Shown: positions 37,290-46,260 of the stretch, one piece after another | Layout of the letters: every line of letters starts with the position of its first letter | How positions within the stretch are numbered: the first letter of the stretch is position 1 | NCBI RefSeq assembly: GCF_000317695.1 | Contig: NC_019771.1 | Span: forward strand, 620,001-684,000 | DNA: 64,000 bases | Source of the DNA: Anabaena cylindrica PCC 7122 | GTDB taxonomy: Bacteria; Cyanobacteriota; Cyanobacteriia; Cyanobacteriales; Nostocaceae | Direction: 5' to 3' | Position numbers and translations under genes: made by a program | The notes under the pieces: model-generated | The model's input: the letters and a program-made list of their open reading frames with translations, nothing else | Databases searched by the model: none | What the model was told of the DNA's origin: nothing

Positions 37290-37587
37290 TTAATCATTTT
37301 TCCATTTATCTTTACTATAGTCCGCGTGAGTCAGGAAATATTTTAAGTATACTTTCTTGCCGATGAAATCAATATAAGTAATTAAGCGATAGTCTGTACC
37401 ACAAATATCAAAAATAATAAAATCACTGACTTTATCAACGCTCCCTTGTTTGAAATTTTGGCAGACTTCATTAAAATCTTGCCATTTAGCTAATTTGACT
37501 CGCTTATGCCAAGTTGAAAGATTAGCTTTAGCATCAGGGTATTTGCTGGTGAATTCCTTGAATCTTGCTTCGGAATATTATTTTCAT
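37290..37587 (-). pseudogene. higB: HigB toxin gene, frameshifted near its start
   Basis: Reading from the ATG at 37587 gives M-K-I-I, then the frame breaks. Removing one T of the ttcc that follows gives M-K-I-I-S-E-A-R-F-K-E-F and a continuous HigB-like protein of about 98 residues: KYPDAKANLSTWHKRVKLAK, then QGSVDKVSDFIIFDICGTDY, RLITYIDFIGKKVYLKYFLT and HADYSKDKW to the stop at 37290. The span is 298 bases, one more than a multiple of three, as expected for a +1 change. In the intact frame a TAA stands right before the conserved part and no ATG, GTG or TTG follows early. A sequencing error is the alternative. Confidence 0.82.
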
Positions 37588-37898
37588 AAGCTATTTTCCT
37601 ACTTTTGCAGCTATTTTTAGGTATACCTAAACCCAAGATAGCACAAAAATAATAAAATTAGCTACAACAATCAATCATAACACACTTTATATTTATTTGT
37701 CAACTTATAATTTTTTAATCTTTGTGTAAGTTATGACGGGCTTACTCAGTTCAACTTATTCATCCTGCACCCCTACAAAAATTTCACCAGGGTTAATTTC
37801 CATGAACTGCAACCAAAAACCAAAAATCTCACGCCCAAACACAAAAACACTCAAAATCCTCTTTGCGCCTTTGCGCCTTTGCGTGAGACATTATCTTA
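37588..37898. other. Spacer higB-hemB with ctttgcgc repeats
   Basis: About 310 bases, AT-rich, with no supported gene. At 37860-37885 the unit tttgcgcc repeats two to three times next to the hemB stop (reading tttgcgcctttgcgcc); this is a frequent cyanobacterial intergenic repeat. The promoter of the higBA pair should lie near 37600-37680. Confidence 0.5.
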
Positions 37899-38876
37899 TT
37901 ACAACCACCGAGCCGCATCTTTAGCGTGGTAAGTCAAAATCAAATCAGCACCAGCCCGTTTAAACCCAGTCAAAGTTTCCATCACAACGCGCTGTTCATC
38001 AATCCAACCATTTAAAGCCGCAGCCTTCACCATCGCATACTCACCAGAAACATTGTAAGCAGCAACAGGTAAATTACTAGCTTCCTTCACACGCCAGATA
38101 ATATCCATATATGCCAAAGCTGGCTTCACCATCAGCATATCAGCGCCTTCAGCAATATCCAACTCAATTTCTTTTATCGCTTCACGGGCGTTACCAGGGT
38201 CCATTTGGTAAGTGCGTCTATCTCCAAACTGAGGTGTAGAATCTGCTGCATCTCTAAACGGCCCATAATAAGCAGAAGCATATTTAGCAGCATAAGACAT
38301 AATCGGGATATCTTCAAATCCCGCTTCATCTAAACCCGCACGAATTGCTTGGACAAAACCATCCATCATTCCCGAAGGTGCGATAATATCAGCGCCGGCT
38401 TTTGCTTGAGAAACTGCTGTTTTCTTCAATAATTCCAAAGTTGGATCATTTAAAACTCGTCCTGTCAAATCACCAACTTGTAAATAACCACAATGACCAT
38501 GATTTGTATATTCACACAAACAAGTATCAGCCATGACAATTAAATCAGGAACTGCTTCTTTAACGGCGGTTGCTGCTTTTTGGACAATACCACAATCATG
38601 CCAAGCACCTGTAGCATCTACATCTTTATCTGCCGGAATTCCAAATAAGATAATAGCAGGAATACCTAAATCATAAACTTCCTTTGCCTCTTCAACAATT
38701 TTATCTACCGAAAGTTGGTAAACACCAGGCATAGATTTTACTTCTTTAGCAACACTTTCGCCTGGAACAGCAAACAGTGGATAAATCAAATCATTAGTTG
38801 TTAAAACGGTTTCACGCACCATTCGACGCAATTGTGGATGAGTACGTAAACGGCGGGGGCGATGTGTAGGAAACAT
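37899..38876 (-). CDS. hemB: Porphobilinogen synthase (delta-aminolevulinate dehydratase)
   Basis: Condenses two 5-aminolevulinate molecules to porphobilinogen for heme, chlorophyll and bilins. The 325-residue protein contains MADTCLCEYTNHGHCGYL (about 120-137), with the three cysteines of the zinc-type metal site rather than the aspartates of the plant enzyme. The Schiff-base lysines are in SYAAKYASAYYGPF (about 195-208) and MLMVKPALAYMDI (about 248-260). The length is normal. It is a single gene. Confidence 0.97.
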   Translation of the reverse strand: MFPTHRPRRLRTHPQLRRMVRETVLTTNDLIYPLFAVPGESVAKEVKSMPGVYQLSVDKIVEEAKEVYDLGIPAIILFGIPADKDVDATGAWHDCGIVQKAATAVKEAVPDLIVMADTCLCEYTNHGHCGYLQVGDLTGRVLNDPTLELLKKTAVSQAKAGADIIAPSGMMDGFVQAIRAGLDEAGFEDIPIMSYAAKYASAYYGPFRDAADSTPQFGDRRTYQMDPGNAREAIKEIELDIAEGADMLMVKPALAYMDIIWRVKEASNLPVAAYNVSGEYAMVKAAALNGWIDEQRVVMETLTGFKRAGADLILTYHAKDAARWL

Positions 38877-39147
38877 AATTTTTTATCAACAAAAAACTCA
38901 ATGGACATAAAGGAAAGCGTCACAAAAGTCAAGTTTTATCTTGTGACCTTCAGACAAACTAGAAACAGTGCTTAACTGTCTTTGCCCTACTGTTGATGAA
39001 GCTGTGGGGCAATTTTGTATTTTACAACTTAGTTGACATTTGCTTAGAACAAATTTACAAAAAACAATCTTAAAAAAATCATTCAATTAATTTGAGTAAA
39101 TTGTTAAATCAAATGTTTGTGATTAATCAAACTACCTAATCTTAATT

Positions 39148-39507
39148 CTAAAGAAATCGGAAAATAAACGGATAACGGCAAGGTTGATCAGGATTGCTAA
39201 AAACACCAATTAGCGCCCAGATTGTTAGTCCCCAGTGGATGATATATCCTAAACCGGCGAGTGGTAACAAAATAATTAGTGGTAAAACTAACCAACCAGT
39301 TAGAAAAAACAAAGCTCCCAGAATTGCACCGTAGAACCAAACGTTAAAGTGGAAATTGATTGATTCCTTCGCATTGTCTTTAACGACAGGATCATCGGAT
39401 ACAAATAATATGGCTATAGGTAAACCAACAGATACTATTGCGGTGCTGAAAAAAATGGCCCCGTGACATAAAGCTGATAATAGTTTACGTTTATCGCTGT
39501 CGTACAT
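39148..39507 (-). CDS. DUF4870 (Tic20-like) membrane protein
   Basis: A 119-residue membrane protein. It begins DKRKLLSALCHGAIFFST and has three to four hydrophobic segments (about 18-35, 55-75, 75-95 and 88-105), with the family block KDNAKESINFHFNVWFYGAI between the first two. That N-F-Q/H motif after a charged loop is the DUF4870 hallmark. Function is unknown. It is divergent from the kinase remnant that follows. Confidence 0.85.
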   Translation of the reverse strand: MYDSDKRKLLSALCHGAIFFSTAIVSVGLPIAILFVSDDPVVKDNAKESINFHFNVWFYGAILGALFFLTGWLVLPLIILLPLAGLGYIIHWGLTIWALIGVFSNPDQPCRYPFIFRFL

Positions 39508-39688
39508 TGTTGCCTCCTATTCAGTTCTGGTTATTTATTATATCAAGAAAGAAGGCTCGATTTTCAGACTAAAAAATACATAACTTCTTTTATAAGTTGG
39601 GGATATGAGAAAACCAGATAGAATTGCTATCATGATATATCTTTTACAAGATATTAAATCAATCTCAGCAATATCGACTATCCAAGGT

Positions 39689-40047
39689 ATGATTATTTGG
39701 CAACCAGATCAAAAAATCAATAACGGTAGATTTATTATTCAGGGTAAAGCTTTGGGTAGTGGTGGTTTTGGTTTTACCTACAAAGCTTTAGAACCCAGCA
39801 CGGGTAAATTATACGCCATCAAAACCCTGAACTCAATCATGCAACTCAGTGATGACTTTGCAGAACAACAGGTTAAGTTTATTAACAAAGCCTTGACAAT
39901 TAAAGGTTTTGACCATCCGCATATTCTCAAAGTTGATGAAGTCATCCAAGAAGGTGAACTTTTTTGAGTGGTGATGGAATATATTGATGGAGAGACTTTA
40001 TTTAAATATGTTCAGAATAAAGGACAATTATCAGAATTAGAAGCACT
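39689..40047 (+). pseudogene. Serine/threonine protein kinase, N-terminal remnant
   Basis: The frame encodes MIIWQPDQKINNGRFIIQ, then the glycine loop KALGSGGFGFTYKA, the ATP lysine in LYAIKTL, and DHPHILKVDEVIQEGELF. A TGA at 39965-39967 interrupts it; the same frame continues VVMEYIDGETLFKYVQNKGQ, the hinge region of a Hanks-type kinase, where the stop would be one residue between F and V. At 40048 the frame runs into the 97-bp repeat and the catalytic loop (HRD) and activation segment are missing. The gene cannot make an active kinase. The frame is open further upstream to an ATG at 39605, but the usual start is MIIW-like. Confidence 0.85.
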
Positions 40048-40144
40048 TATAGCAATTCCCAAGCTCATGAAATACACCCCACCCGCGCTGTCGCGCACCC
40101 TCCCCTTGGTAAGGGGAGGATTGGGGAGAGGTAATTTTGTATCT
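40048..40144. repeat. 97-bp dispersed repeat, copy 2, at the end of the kinase remnant
   Basis: Nearly identical to 12464-12560, in the same orientation, including the central accctcccctt hairpin (here with the loop ggt and one changed arm base). It replaces or interrupts the kinase sequence right after SELEAL. Kinase sequence does not resume after 40144. Confidence 0.85.
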
Positions 40145-40839
40145 AACTAAGGAGGTGAATGGTTGTATTACAGTGATATTACTTTTGACAAGAAAGCACC
40201 AGAAGTCCACCTCCCTCTTTACTGCAAGTTGCTTTATCTTTGGCTAAATGGAGATTGTTTATGGTTGGGTTTATTTGGGTTGGCTTTCTTCTCTCGCGTC
40301 GAGACTTGTAAAGTGTAACATTTAAGGGTTACAGAAAATTATCAAGTCTGAATCAGGATATCCAGGATTAAAGGATTTACAGGATTGTGATTCATAAAGT
40401 ATTTTAGATGTTATTGATTTTTGTAATGATAATATAAATAAAATTAGTAGGGGATCTGAATCTCTCAATTGTCAGAATCAGGTGGTTATCGACCGTTCAC
40501 GAAGTGTGTCGGAGACAAGACGAGATAATGCACAGAATTAAAGGATTTACAGGATATTGGTGGAAAATGTGATGTTTTAGAGATTTATTTAATAATCATT
40601 CACTGACATAATATAGCGAATATCTAAAAAATCCCCACATTGCAAAAATTCTGATATCAAACAATATCATCTAAACCCACATCCTGTACATCCTGATTCA
40701 GACAAATAAAAACCTGTAGTGTAATGCAGGCTGAATCATCTAAACATAAAAAACCTACATCCTTAAATCCTGGATAACCTGATTCTGGCAGTTATTCATT
40801 CAGATATAATATAATAAATTCCCACCAGGAGTAAAAGCT
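40145..40839. other. Spacer with repeated 'aatcctg' motifs
   Basis: About 700 bases without a gene I can support. It holds at least five relatives of the motif taaaggatttacaggat or its complement aatcctgtaaatcctg, at about 40350-40385, 40535-40560, 40675-40705 and 40758-40795. These are in both orientations and relate to the repeats at 41566 and 51759. Residual sequence at 40180-40320 is open in one frame but was not recognised. Confidence 0.55.
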
Positions 40840-41109
40840 ATGACTATGAAAGAACTTATTCAAGCAGAAATTGACAAAATACCAGAACAAGAACTAAATA
40901 ACCTTTATCAATGGATAAAAGAATTTACTGGTAAAATAAATAATATGAAACATTCAGAAACCGTGGAATCGGCAGAAAAATATTTATCTACTTCCTATCC
41001 TTACCATGATTTAGATTATCTTGCTGGAACATGGACAAAAGAAGATGAAACTGAATTTTTACTGAATACTCAACAATTTAATGAAATAGATCAACAATTA
41101 TGGCAATAA
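40840..41109 (+). CDS. Putative antitoxin of a PIN-toxin pair
   Basis: An 89-residue acidic protein: a helical N-terminus MKELIQAEIDKIPEQELNNL, a polar middle and a C-terminus with YLAGTWTKEDETEFLLNTQ. It resembles small cyanobacterial antitoxins that precede PIN toxins, but I recognise no AbrB, Phd or RHH fold. The stop overlaps the vapC start by ten bases, typical of coupled toxin-antitoxin pairs. A caggag site lies about eight bases before the ATG. The antitoxin role is inferred from position. Confidence 0.7.
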   Translation: MTMKELIQAEIDKIPEQELNNLYQWIKEFTGKINNMKHSETVESAEKYLSTSYPYHDLDYLAGTWTKEDETEFLLNTQQFNEIDQQLWQ

Positions 41110-41513
41110 AATCAATCTTATTAGATACCAATGCTTATACTGCTTTTAAACGTAATCAAAATGAAGCAGTTGCAATAATTGGAAATGTAGATATTATTGT
41201 CATCAATCCCATCATCCTTGGAGAATTACTAGGAGGTTTTGCGCTAGGAAATAAACCAGAAATTAATCTTGATGAATTGGAAAAATTTATGGAATCTCCT
41301 AGAGTCAAAGTATTTCCTATAGATGAGAAAACATCAAAATATTATGCTCTCATTTATTCTCAATTACGAAAGAAAGGAAAACCTATACCTACTAATGATA
41401 TTTGGATTGCAGCTACAGCAATTCAACATAATTTAATTTTATTTACTTATGATAGTGATTTTGAAAACATAGAAAATTTAAAATTAGGTAACTGTTTAGC
41501 AGATTTTCTTTAG
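41100..41513 (+). CDS. vapC: VapC-like PIN-domain toxin
   Basis: A 137-residue PIN-domain ribonuclease. The expected acidic residues are present: D9 in ILLDTNAY, E42 in ILGELLGG, D100 in PTNDIWIAATA and D118 in FTYDSDF. Length and spacing fit VapC toxins, which cut tRNA or rRNA in other bacteria. It overlaps its upstream partner by ten bases, so translation is coupled. The target is unknown. Confidence 0.87.
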   Translation: MAIKSILLDTNAYTAFKRNQNEAVAIIGNVDIIVINPIILGELLGGFALGNKPEINLDELEKFMESPRVKVFPIDEKTSKYYALIYSQLRKKGKPIPTNDIWIAATAIQHNLILFTYDSDFENIENLKLGNCLADFL

Positions 41514-41565
41514 AGATAAAAATAGCTTATAAAATCAATATTCAAAACATTATAATTTAAACCCA

Positions 41566-41620
41566 AATCCTATAAATCCTGGATATCCTGATATGGCTAC
41601 GCCATGCTTCGCTATCAGAC
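41566..41620. repeat. Dispersed 'aatcctgtaaatcctg' repeat with a hairpin, copy 1
   Basis: Reads aatcctataaatcctggata followed by tcctgatatggctacgccat and cttcgctatcagacaat. The last 35 bases match the copy at 51770-51807 with few changes. The arms ctgatatggc and gctatcag can pair. It lies between vapC and prfC. The remaining spacer to 41844 shows no other feature. Confidence 0.7.
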
Positions 41621-41844
41621 AATTTAATGATGTTGGAAAAATCTAAACCTTATATATGCGCGTACAGATTCCCACTATAATAAAAATATAATGAAAAATC
41701 GGGCATTTGTCAACTATTACACTGATTAATTTCTGAATTGAGTAAGATTGATTCAGATGTGAAGATTAATAGAATGAATTTACAAATGTGATTCCTAGTC
41801 CTGGAAAAGATTACATTAAGTTAAGTAACACACAAATTACAATC

Positions 41845-43473
41845 ATGTCTACGGAAATTCAAGATGAACTGCTGGAAGCGGTGGATCTAAGACGCAATTT
41901 TGCGATTATTTCTCACCCTGATGCTGGTAAAACTACGTTAACGGAAAAACTATTATTATACGGGGGTGCTATTCACGAAGCTGGGGCAGTAAAAGCCCGG
42001 AGAGCGCAGCGTAAAGCGACTTCTGACTGGATGGCGATGGAACAACAACGGGGTATTTCTATTACTTCGACGGTGTTGCAATTTATCTACCGTAATTGTC
42101 AGATTAATTTGCTTGATACTCCTGGACACCAGGATTTTAGTGAAGACACCTATCGAACTTTAGCCGCTGCTGATAATGCGGTGATGCTAATTGATGCTGC
42201 TAAAGGGTTAGAACCCCAAACCCGGAAACTGTTTGAAGTGTGTAAGCTTAGGGGTATACCTATTTTCACCTTTGTCAATAAACTCGACCGTCCGGGAAGA
42301 GAACCCCTAGAACTGTTGGATGAGATTGAGCAAGAATTGGGATTACAGACCTATGCGGTGAATTGGCCGATAGGAATGGGCGATCGCTTTAAAGGTGTTT
42401 TTGATCGCCACCAACAGCAAATCCATCTGTTTGAACGTAGCTCCCACGGCAGCAAAGAAGCCCGTGATACCATCATTAACTTAGGCGATGGCTCAATTGA
42501 AGAATTACTAGAAGAAAGCCTTTACCACCAACTAAAAAGTGATTTAGAACTATTAGAAGGAGCAGGAGGAGACTTAGATTTGGATTTAGTGCATCAAGGA
42601 AAAATGACACCCGTATTCTTTGGTAGCGCCATGACTAACTTCGGAGTGGAGTTATTTCTCAAGTACTTCCTGGACTATGCCCTCAAACCAGGTACACATA
42701 GCAGCAGCCTTGGAGAAGTTCCCCCCAGCTACCCGGAATTTTCAGGATTTGTCTTCAAACTGCAAGCCAACATGGACCCCAAGCATAGAGATCGCGTGGC
42801 TTTTGTCCGGGTCTGCACAGGTAAGTTTGAAAAAGATATGACAGTTAATCATGCTCGCACAGGTAAAGTTGTCCGTCTATCTCGACCGCAAAAACTTTTC
42901 GCTCAAGAACGTGAATCCATTGATGTCGCTTATCCTGGTGATGTTATCGGTTTGAATAATCCCGGCGTTTTTGCAATAGGCGACACAATTTATACAGGGC
43001 AAAAACTGGAATATGAGGGAATTCCTTACTTCTCACCAGAACTGTTTGCCACTCTCAGAAACCCCAACCCCTCTAAATTTAAGCAATTTCAAAAAGGCGT
43101 TTCCGAATTACGGGAAGAGGGTGCTGTGCAGATTATGTACTCTACTGATGAAGCCAAGCGCGATCCTATTTTGGCAGCGGTGGGTCAGTTGCAATTTGAA
43201 GTGGTGCAGTTTCGGTTACAAAATGAGTACGGTGTAGAAACCATACTAGATTTATTGCCCTACAGTGTCGCCCGTTGGGTTGAAGGTGGTTGGGAAGCTT
43301 TGCAGCAAGTAGGACGTTTATTTAACACAACTACTGTGAAAGACAGTATGGGACGACCAGTGTTGCTATTCCGCAATGAATGGAATTGTCAACAGCTAGA
43401 GGGCGACCATCCAGAGTTGAAATTAAGTGCGATCGCTCCTGTATTCTCCAGCCAAAAACCCGTGGAGGAATAA
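41845..43473 (+). CDS. prfC: Peptide chain release factor 3
   Basis: GTPase that removes RF1/RF2 from the ribosome after termination. From the ATG at 41845 the protein has 542 residues, the usual length. It shows G1 SHPDAGKTTLTEKLL (about 24-38), the RF3-specific GISITSTVLQF, G3 DTPGHQDFSEDT and G4 NKLDRPGREPLE. An in-frame GTG at 41788 would add 19 residues with no support. It is a single gene. RF3 occurs only in some bacteria. Confidence 0.95.
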   Translation: MSTEIQDELLEAVDLRRNFAIISHPDAGKTTLTEKLLLYGGAIHEAGAVKARRAQRKATSDWMAMEQQRGISITSTVLQFIYRNCQINLLDTPGHQDFSEDTYRTLAAADNAVMLIDAAKGLEPQTRKLFEVCKLRGIPIFTFVNKLDRPGREPLELLDEIEQELGLQTYAVNWPIGMGDRFKGVFDRHQQQIHLFERSSHGSKEARDTIINLGDGSIEELLEESLYHQLKSDLELLEGAGGDLDLDLVHQGKMTPVFFGSAMTNFGVELFLKYFLDYALKPGTHSSSLGEVPPSYPEFSGFVFKLQANMDPKHRDRVAFVRVCTGKFEKDMTVNHARTGKVVRLSRPQKLFAQERESIDVAYPGDVIGLNNPGVFAIGDTIYTGQKLEYEGIPYFSPELFATLRNPNPSKFKQFQKGVSELREEGAVQIMYSTDEAKRDPILAAVGQLQFEVVQFRLQNEYGVETILDLLPYSVARWVEGGWEALQQVGRLFNTTTVKDSMGRPVLLFRNEWNCQQLEGDHPELKLSAIAPVFSSQKPVEE

Positions 43474-43524
43474 TTCACTCTTGACACAACCAAGGGAGCA
43501 ATTGTCAACTTAATTCGTCATTCT

Positions 43525-43614
43525 GAATTACGAATTACGAATTACGAATTACGAATTACGAATTACGAATTACGAATTACGAATTACGAATTACGAATTA
43601 CGAATTACGAATTA
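43525..43614. repeat. Perfect tandem heptamer (gaattac)n, about 13 copies
   Basis: Twelve complete and one nearly complete copy of gaattac in 90 bases, directly after prfC. This is a clean example of the STRR class and a likely site of copy-number variation. No reading frame uses it. Confidence 0.95.
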
Positions 43615-43686
43615 TCAGAGTATCTCAATTTCGCACTTTTGCACCAACGTGTATCACCTTGAAGAAATTGGAGTGCCAAAATTTGT

Positions 43687-45909
43687 ATGCCTTCACATGA
43701 AAAATCATCTTTGGAGGCTGGTTTAGTTGCCCTCAAACAGGGAAATTACTACGCAGCAATTACTCAACTGGAACCTATTGCTGGCAGCCAGAATCAAAGC
43801 AATACTTGCTTACAAGCCCAGGTTGGCTTGGTCATGGCTTATGCACGTACAGGAGAAGCTTCTCAAGCGATCGCCCTCTGTCAGAATCTGATTTCGAGTG
43901 GTAATCCAGAAGTTAAAGAGTGGGCAACACGCGCTCTTGAACACCTCAAAAAACGCCAAAAACGCCATCAAAAAAGTAAAAACATTGAAACTGAGTTTGT
44001 CAACTTTGATAATTCTTTAGATACTCCCTCAGTCGATGCTGTGTCAACACACCAGACGCTAGAGGGTGTGATTAAAAAGAATATCCCTGCTGCTTACCCT
44101 GAATTATCAAATACTGGCTTAATAGGTTCTGTCGGTGGGACAAAATCTGAACCGATTAACATATTTTGGCGACAAGCCCGACGCGCTAAGATATGGCAAC
44201 CTCTCCGTAAGCCTAACTTCCTGCTCTCCATGCTCTCCTGTTTACTAGCAGCAGGAACATTCATCGCGCTATTTTGGATGTTGCGAGCATTCGTCATGTT
44301 GGGAATGGGTTTAATCAACCAGATTTTAGACAAACTTCCATATTTAGAGCCATTACAACTTTTATATGGCAATCCTAGTTTATTAATACTAGTCTTATTT
44401 TTGGTTTTGATCGGATTGTCTCCTTGGTTAATTGATGGGCTATTAGCAAGCTTTTATAGTCAAGAACACCTATCCAAAGAAGTTTTACACACTCATAGTC
44501 GTGAGGCATTTCGGGTATTACAACGAACTTGTCAACAGCGACATTGGAAAATTCCTAAATTACGAATTTTACCAATATCAGCACCTATCATGCTGTCCTA
44601 TGGAAATCTGCCCAGCACAGCCAGAATTACTGTGAGTCAAGGTCTGTTAGAACAATTAACGGATGATGAAATAGCGACTATCTACGCACTTGCTCTCGGA
44701 CAAATTGGCCGATGGGATTTTAATGTCATGTCTTTGGCATTGCTAGTGACTCTGCCATTTTATCGACTGTATTACCAACTATCAGTTTGGGGAAACAAAA
44801 GCGAAAAGAAAATCTGGTGCTGGACTACTACAGGTTTGGCTGGACTGACCTATGGAATTTGGTGTTTACTGACTGGTACAACTTTGCTTAATTCCCGGTT
44901 TCGGCTTTATTATAGCGATCGCCATGCTGCTGAAATTACAGGCAATCCCAATGGGCTAATTCGTGCCTTACTCAAAATTTCCATTGGTGTTGCTGATGAT
45001 ATTCAAAAACAAGAACAGACTAGTTGGCAGTTAGAAAGCTTGAATGTCTTAGCTCCAGTCAGCTACCAACAAAGTCTTTCTTTAGGAAGTATGGTCAGGC
45101 ATCTTTCCTTTGAGTCATTCTTAATGTGGGAAAACTTCAATCCCTATCGGCGATGGTTTACCATTAATAATAGTCACCCCCTCATGGGCGATCGCATTGA
45201 ACGCCTGTGCGAAATAGCCCGTAATTGGCATTTAGAACCTGAACTGCATCTGACCATTGAAGGATCTTGCCAAGTCAAAACTCAGTCATTCCTATTACAA
45301 ATCGCCCCCTGGTTGGGAATTCCCATCAGTTTTTTATTAGCAGTTCTGTTCTGGTTAATTTGGCAAACCGCATTTGCCATGCATTTGTTAAACCTGAAAT
45401 GGATTTACGATGATTGGAACTTCGTCATAGGTTTTTTCATGATTGGCTTTAGCATCGGTACAGTCATGCGGATTAATGCCTTTTTTCCAGAAATTAAACC
45501 CTTTAATTTACAAGCCGATGACCATCTCTCCCATTTATTAACCGATCCCTCTGTTTTACCACTCGATAGCATCAGCGTCCGTCTAGCAGGTAAATTATTA
45601 GGTCGTCGGGGTACTGCCAACTGTCTCGGACAAGACCTCATTCTGCAATCCAGCACAGGTTTAGTGAAATTACACCACATTCCTTGGTTAGGACAGTCAA
45701 TCAACCCCACAAAATGGATTGGTCGCCAAATTATCGTTACAGGCTGGTTAAGAAGAGGAGCAACACCTTGGATAGACATCCAAACCCTAGAAACTCAAAG
45801 TGGCAAAACCATTAACAGTCCTCATCCCATTTGGTCTACTGTTTTGGCAGTCGTCGCCCAAGCATGGGGAGCATATATCATGTTGACAGCGCAATCTCTG
45901 GCAAGATAA
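43687..45909 (+). CDS. TPR plus M48-type pseudoprotease, membrane protein
   Basis: A 740-residue protein. Residues 1-95 look like two to three TPR units (GLVALKQGNYYAAITQLEPI). A membrane region follows at about 175-265, then a domain like the HtpX/M48 metalloprotease. The zinc site is lost: where HExxH is expected in LTDDEIATIYALALGQIGRW (about 323-342) the sequence is LALGQ. The third-ligand region reads LYYSDRHAAEITG (about 406-418), without the usual ExxAD glutamate. A C-terminal part has two more helices (about 545-595) and a folded tail. It is therefore probably not a protease. Confidence 0.8.
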   Translation: MPSHEKSSLEAGLVALKQGNYYAAITQLEPIAGSQNQSNTCLQAQVGLVMAYARTGEASQAIALCQNLISSGNPEVKEWATRALEHLKKRQKRHQKSKNIETEFVNFDNSLDTPSVDAVSTHQTLEGVIKKNIPAAYPELSNTGLIGSVGGTKSEPINIFWRQARRAKIWQPLRKPNFLLSMLSCLLAAGTFIALFWMLRAFVMLGMGLINQILDKLPYLEPLQLLYGNPSLLILVLFLVLIGLSPWLIDGLLASFYSQEHLSKEVLHTHSREAFRVLQRTCQQRHWKIPKLRILPISAPIMLSYGNLPSTARITVSQGLLEQLTDDEIATIYALALGQIGRWDFNVMSLALLVTLPFYRLYYQLSVWGNKSEKKIWCWTTTGLAGLTYGIWCLLTGTTLLNSRFRLYYSDRHAAEITGNPNGLIRALLKISIGVADDIQKQEQTSWQLESLNVLAPVSYQQSLSLGSMVRHLSFESFLMWENFNPYRRWFTINNSHPLMGDRIERLCEIARNWHLEPELHLTIEGSCQVKTQSFLLQIAPWLGIPISFLLAVLFWLIWQTAFAMHLLNLKWIYDDWNFVIGFFMIGFSIGTVMRINAFFPEIKPFNLQADDHLSHLLTDPSVLPLDSISVRLAGKLLGRRGTANCLGQDLILQSSTGLVKLHHIPWLGQSINPTKWIGRQIIVTGWLRRGATPWIDIQTLETQSGKTINSPHPIWSTVLAVVAQAWGAYIMLTAQSLAR

Positions 45910-46079
45910 CACTGCAATTTATTGACCGATCAAATGAAACGTAAACAAAAGTTGCAGGTTAGCCACAAAAATGTTACATTTAGTTACACAATCAGTAATT
46001 CAGCCCCCCAAATTAATGATTTGTCTGGCTGTCACCACTAAATCCATGTCCTTTTCTTCTCCCAACACAGCAGCAAATC

Positions 46080-46101
46080 AACCAGCCAGTGGCTGGTTTT
46101 T
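46080..46101 (+). terminator. Rho-independent-type terminator
   Basis: Arms aaccagc and gctggtt with loop cagtg, followed by tttttg. It lies 171 bases after the TPR/M48 gene and could end that transcript. Confidence 0.65.
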
Positions 46102-46139
46102 GTTTCCAACTTCTACACCTTGTCCAAAAATTGTGTTTT

Positions 46140-46260
46140 ATGTTACGATGCATTAATACTATCGGCAAAAATGTAGGTGCTGAACTAGCTACGTAAAAAA
46201 TACCGTGATAATCTTAAGAGATGGTATTTTGTCCTGCCGATAGAACCTAGAAAGAATTCA
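46140..46260 (+). ncRNA. Candidate structured leader or small RNA upstream of rbp
   Basis: Nested inverted repeats: outer arms ctatcggca (about 46159-46167) and tgccgatag (about 46236-46244), inner arms aaaataccgtg and gatggtatttt (about 46197-46236). A promoter-like ttttatgttacgat lies just before. The arrangement is about 360 bases upstream of the RNA-binding protein gene, which in other cyanobacteria has a long cold-responsive leader. The pairing is seen in the sequence; the RNA itself is inferred. Between 46260 and 46507 only AT-rich sequence and a short gggcgcagtagccctttt hairpin are seen. Confidence 0.4.

Noticed and set aside
39965..39967. TGA in the kinase frame as selenocysteine or programmed read-through
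   Set aside because: The gene also loses its catalytic half at the repeat, so decay is the simpler explanation.
43525..43614. Tandem array as a CRISPR
   Set aside because: Units are 7 bp and contiguous, with no spacers and no cas genes nearby.
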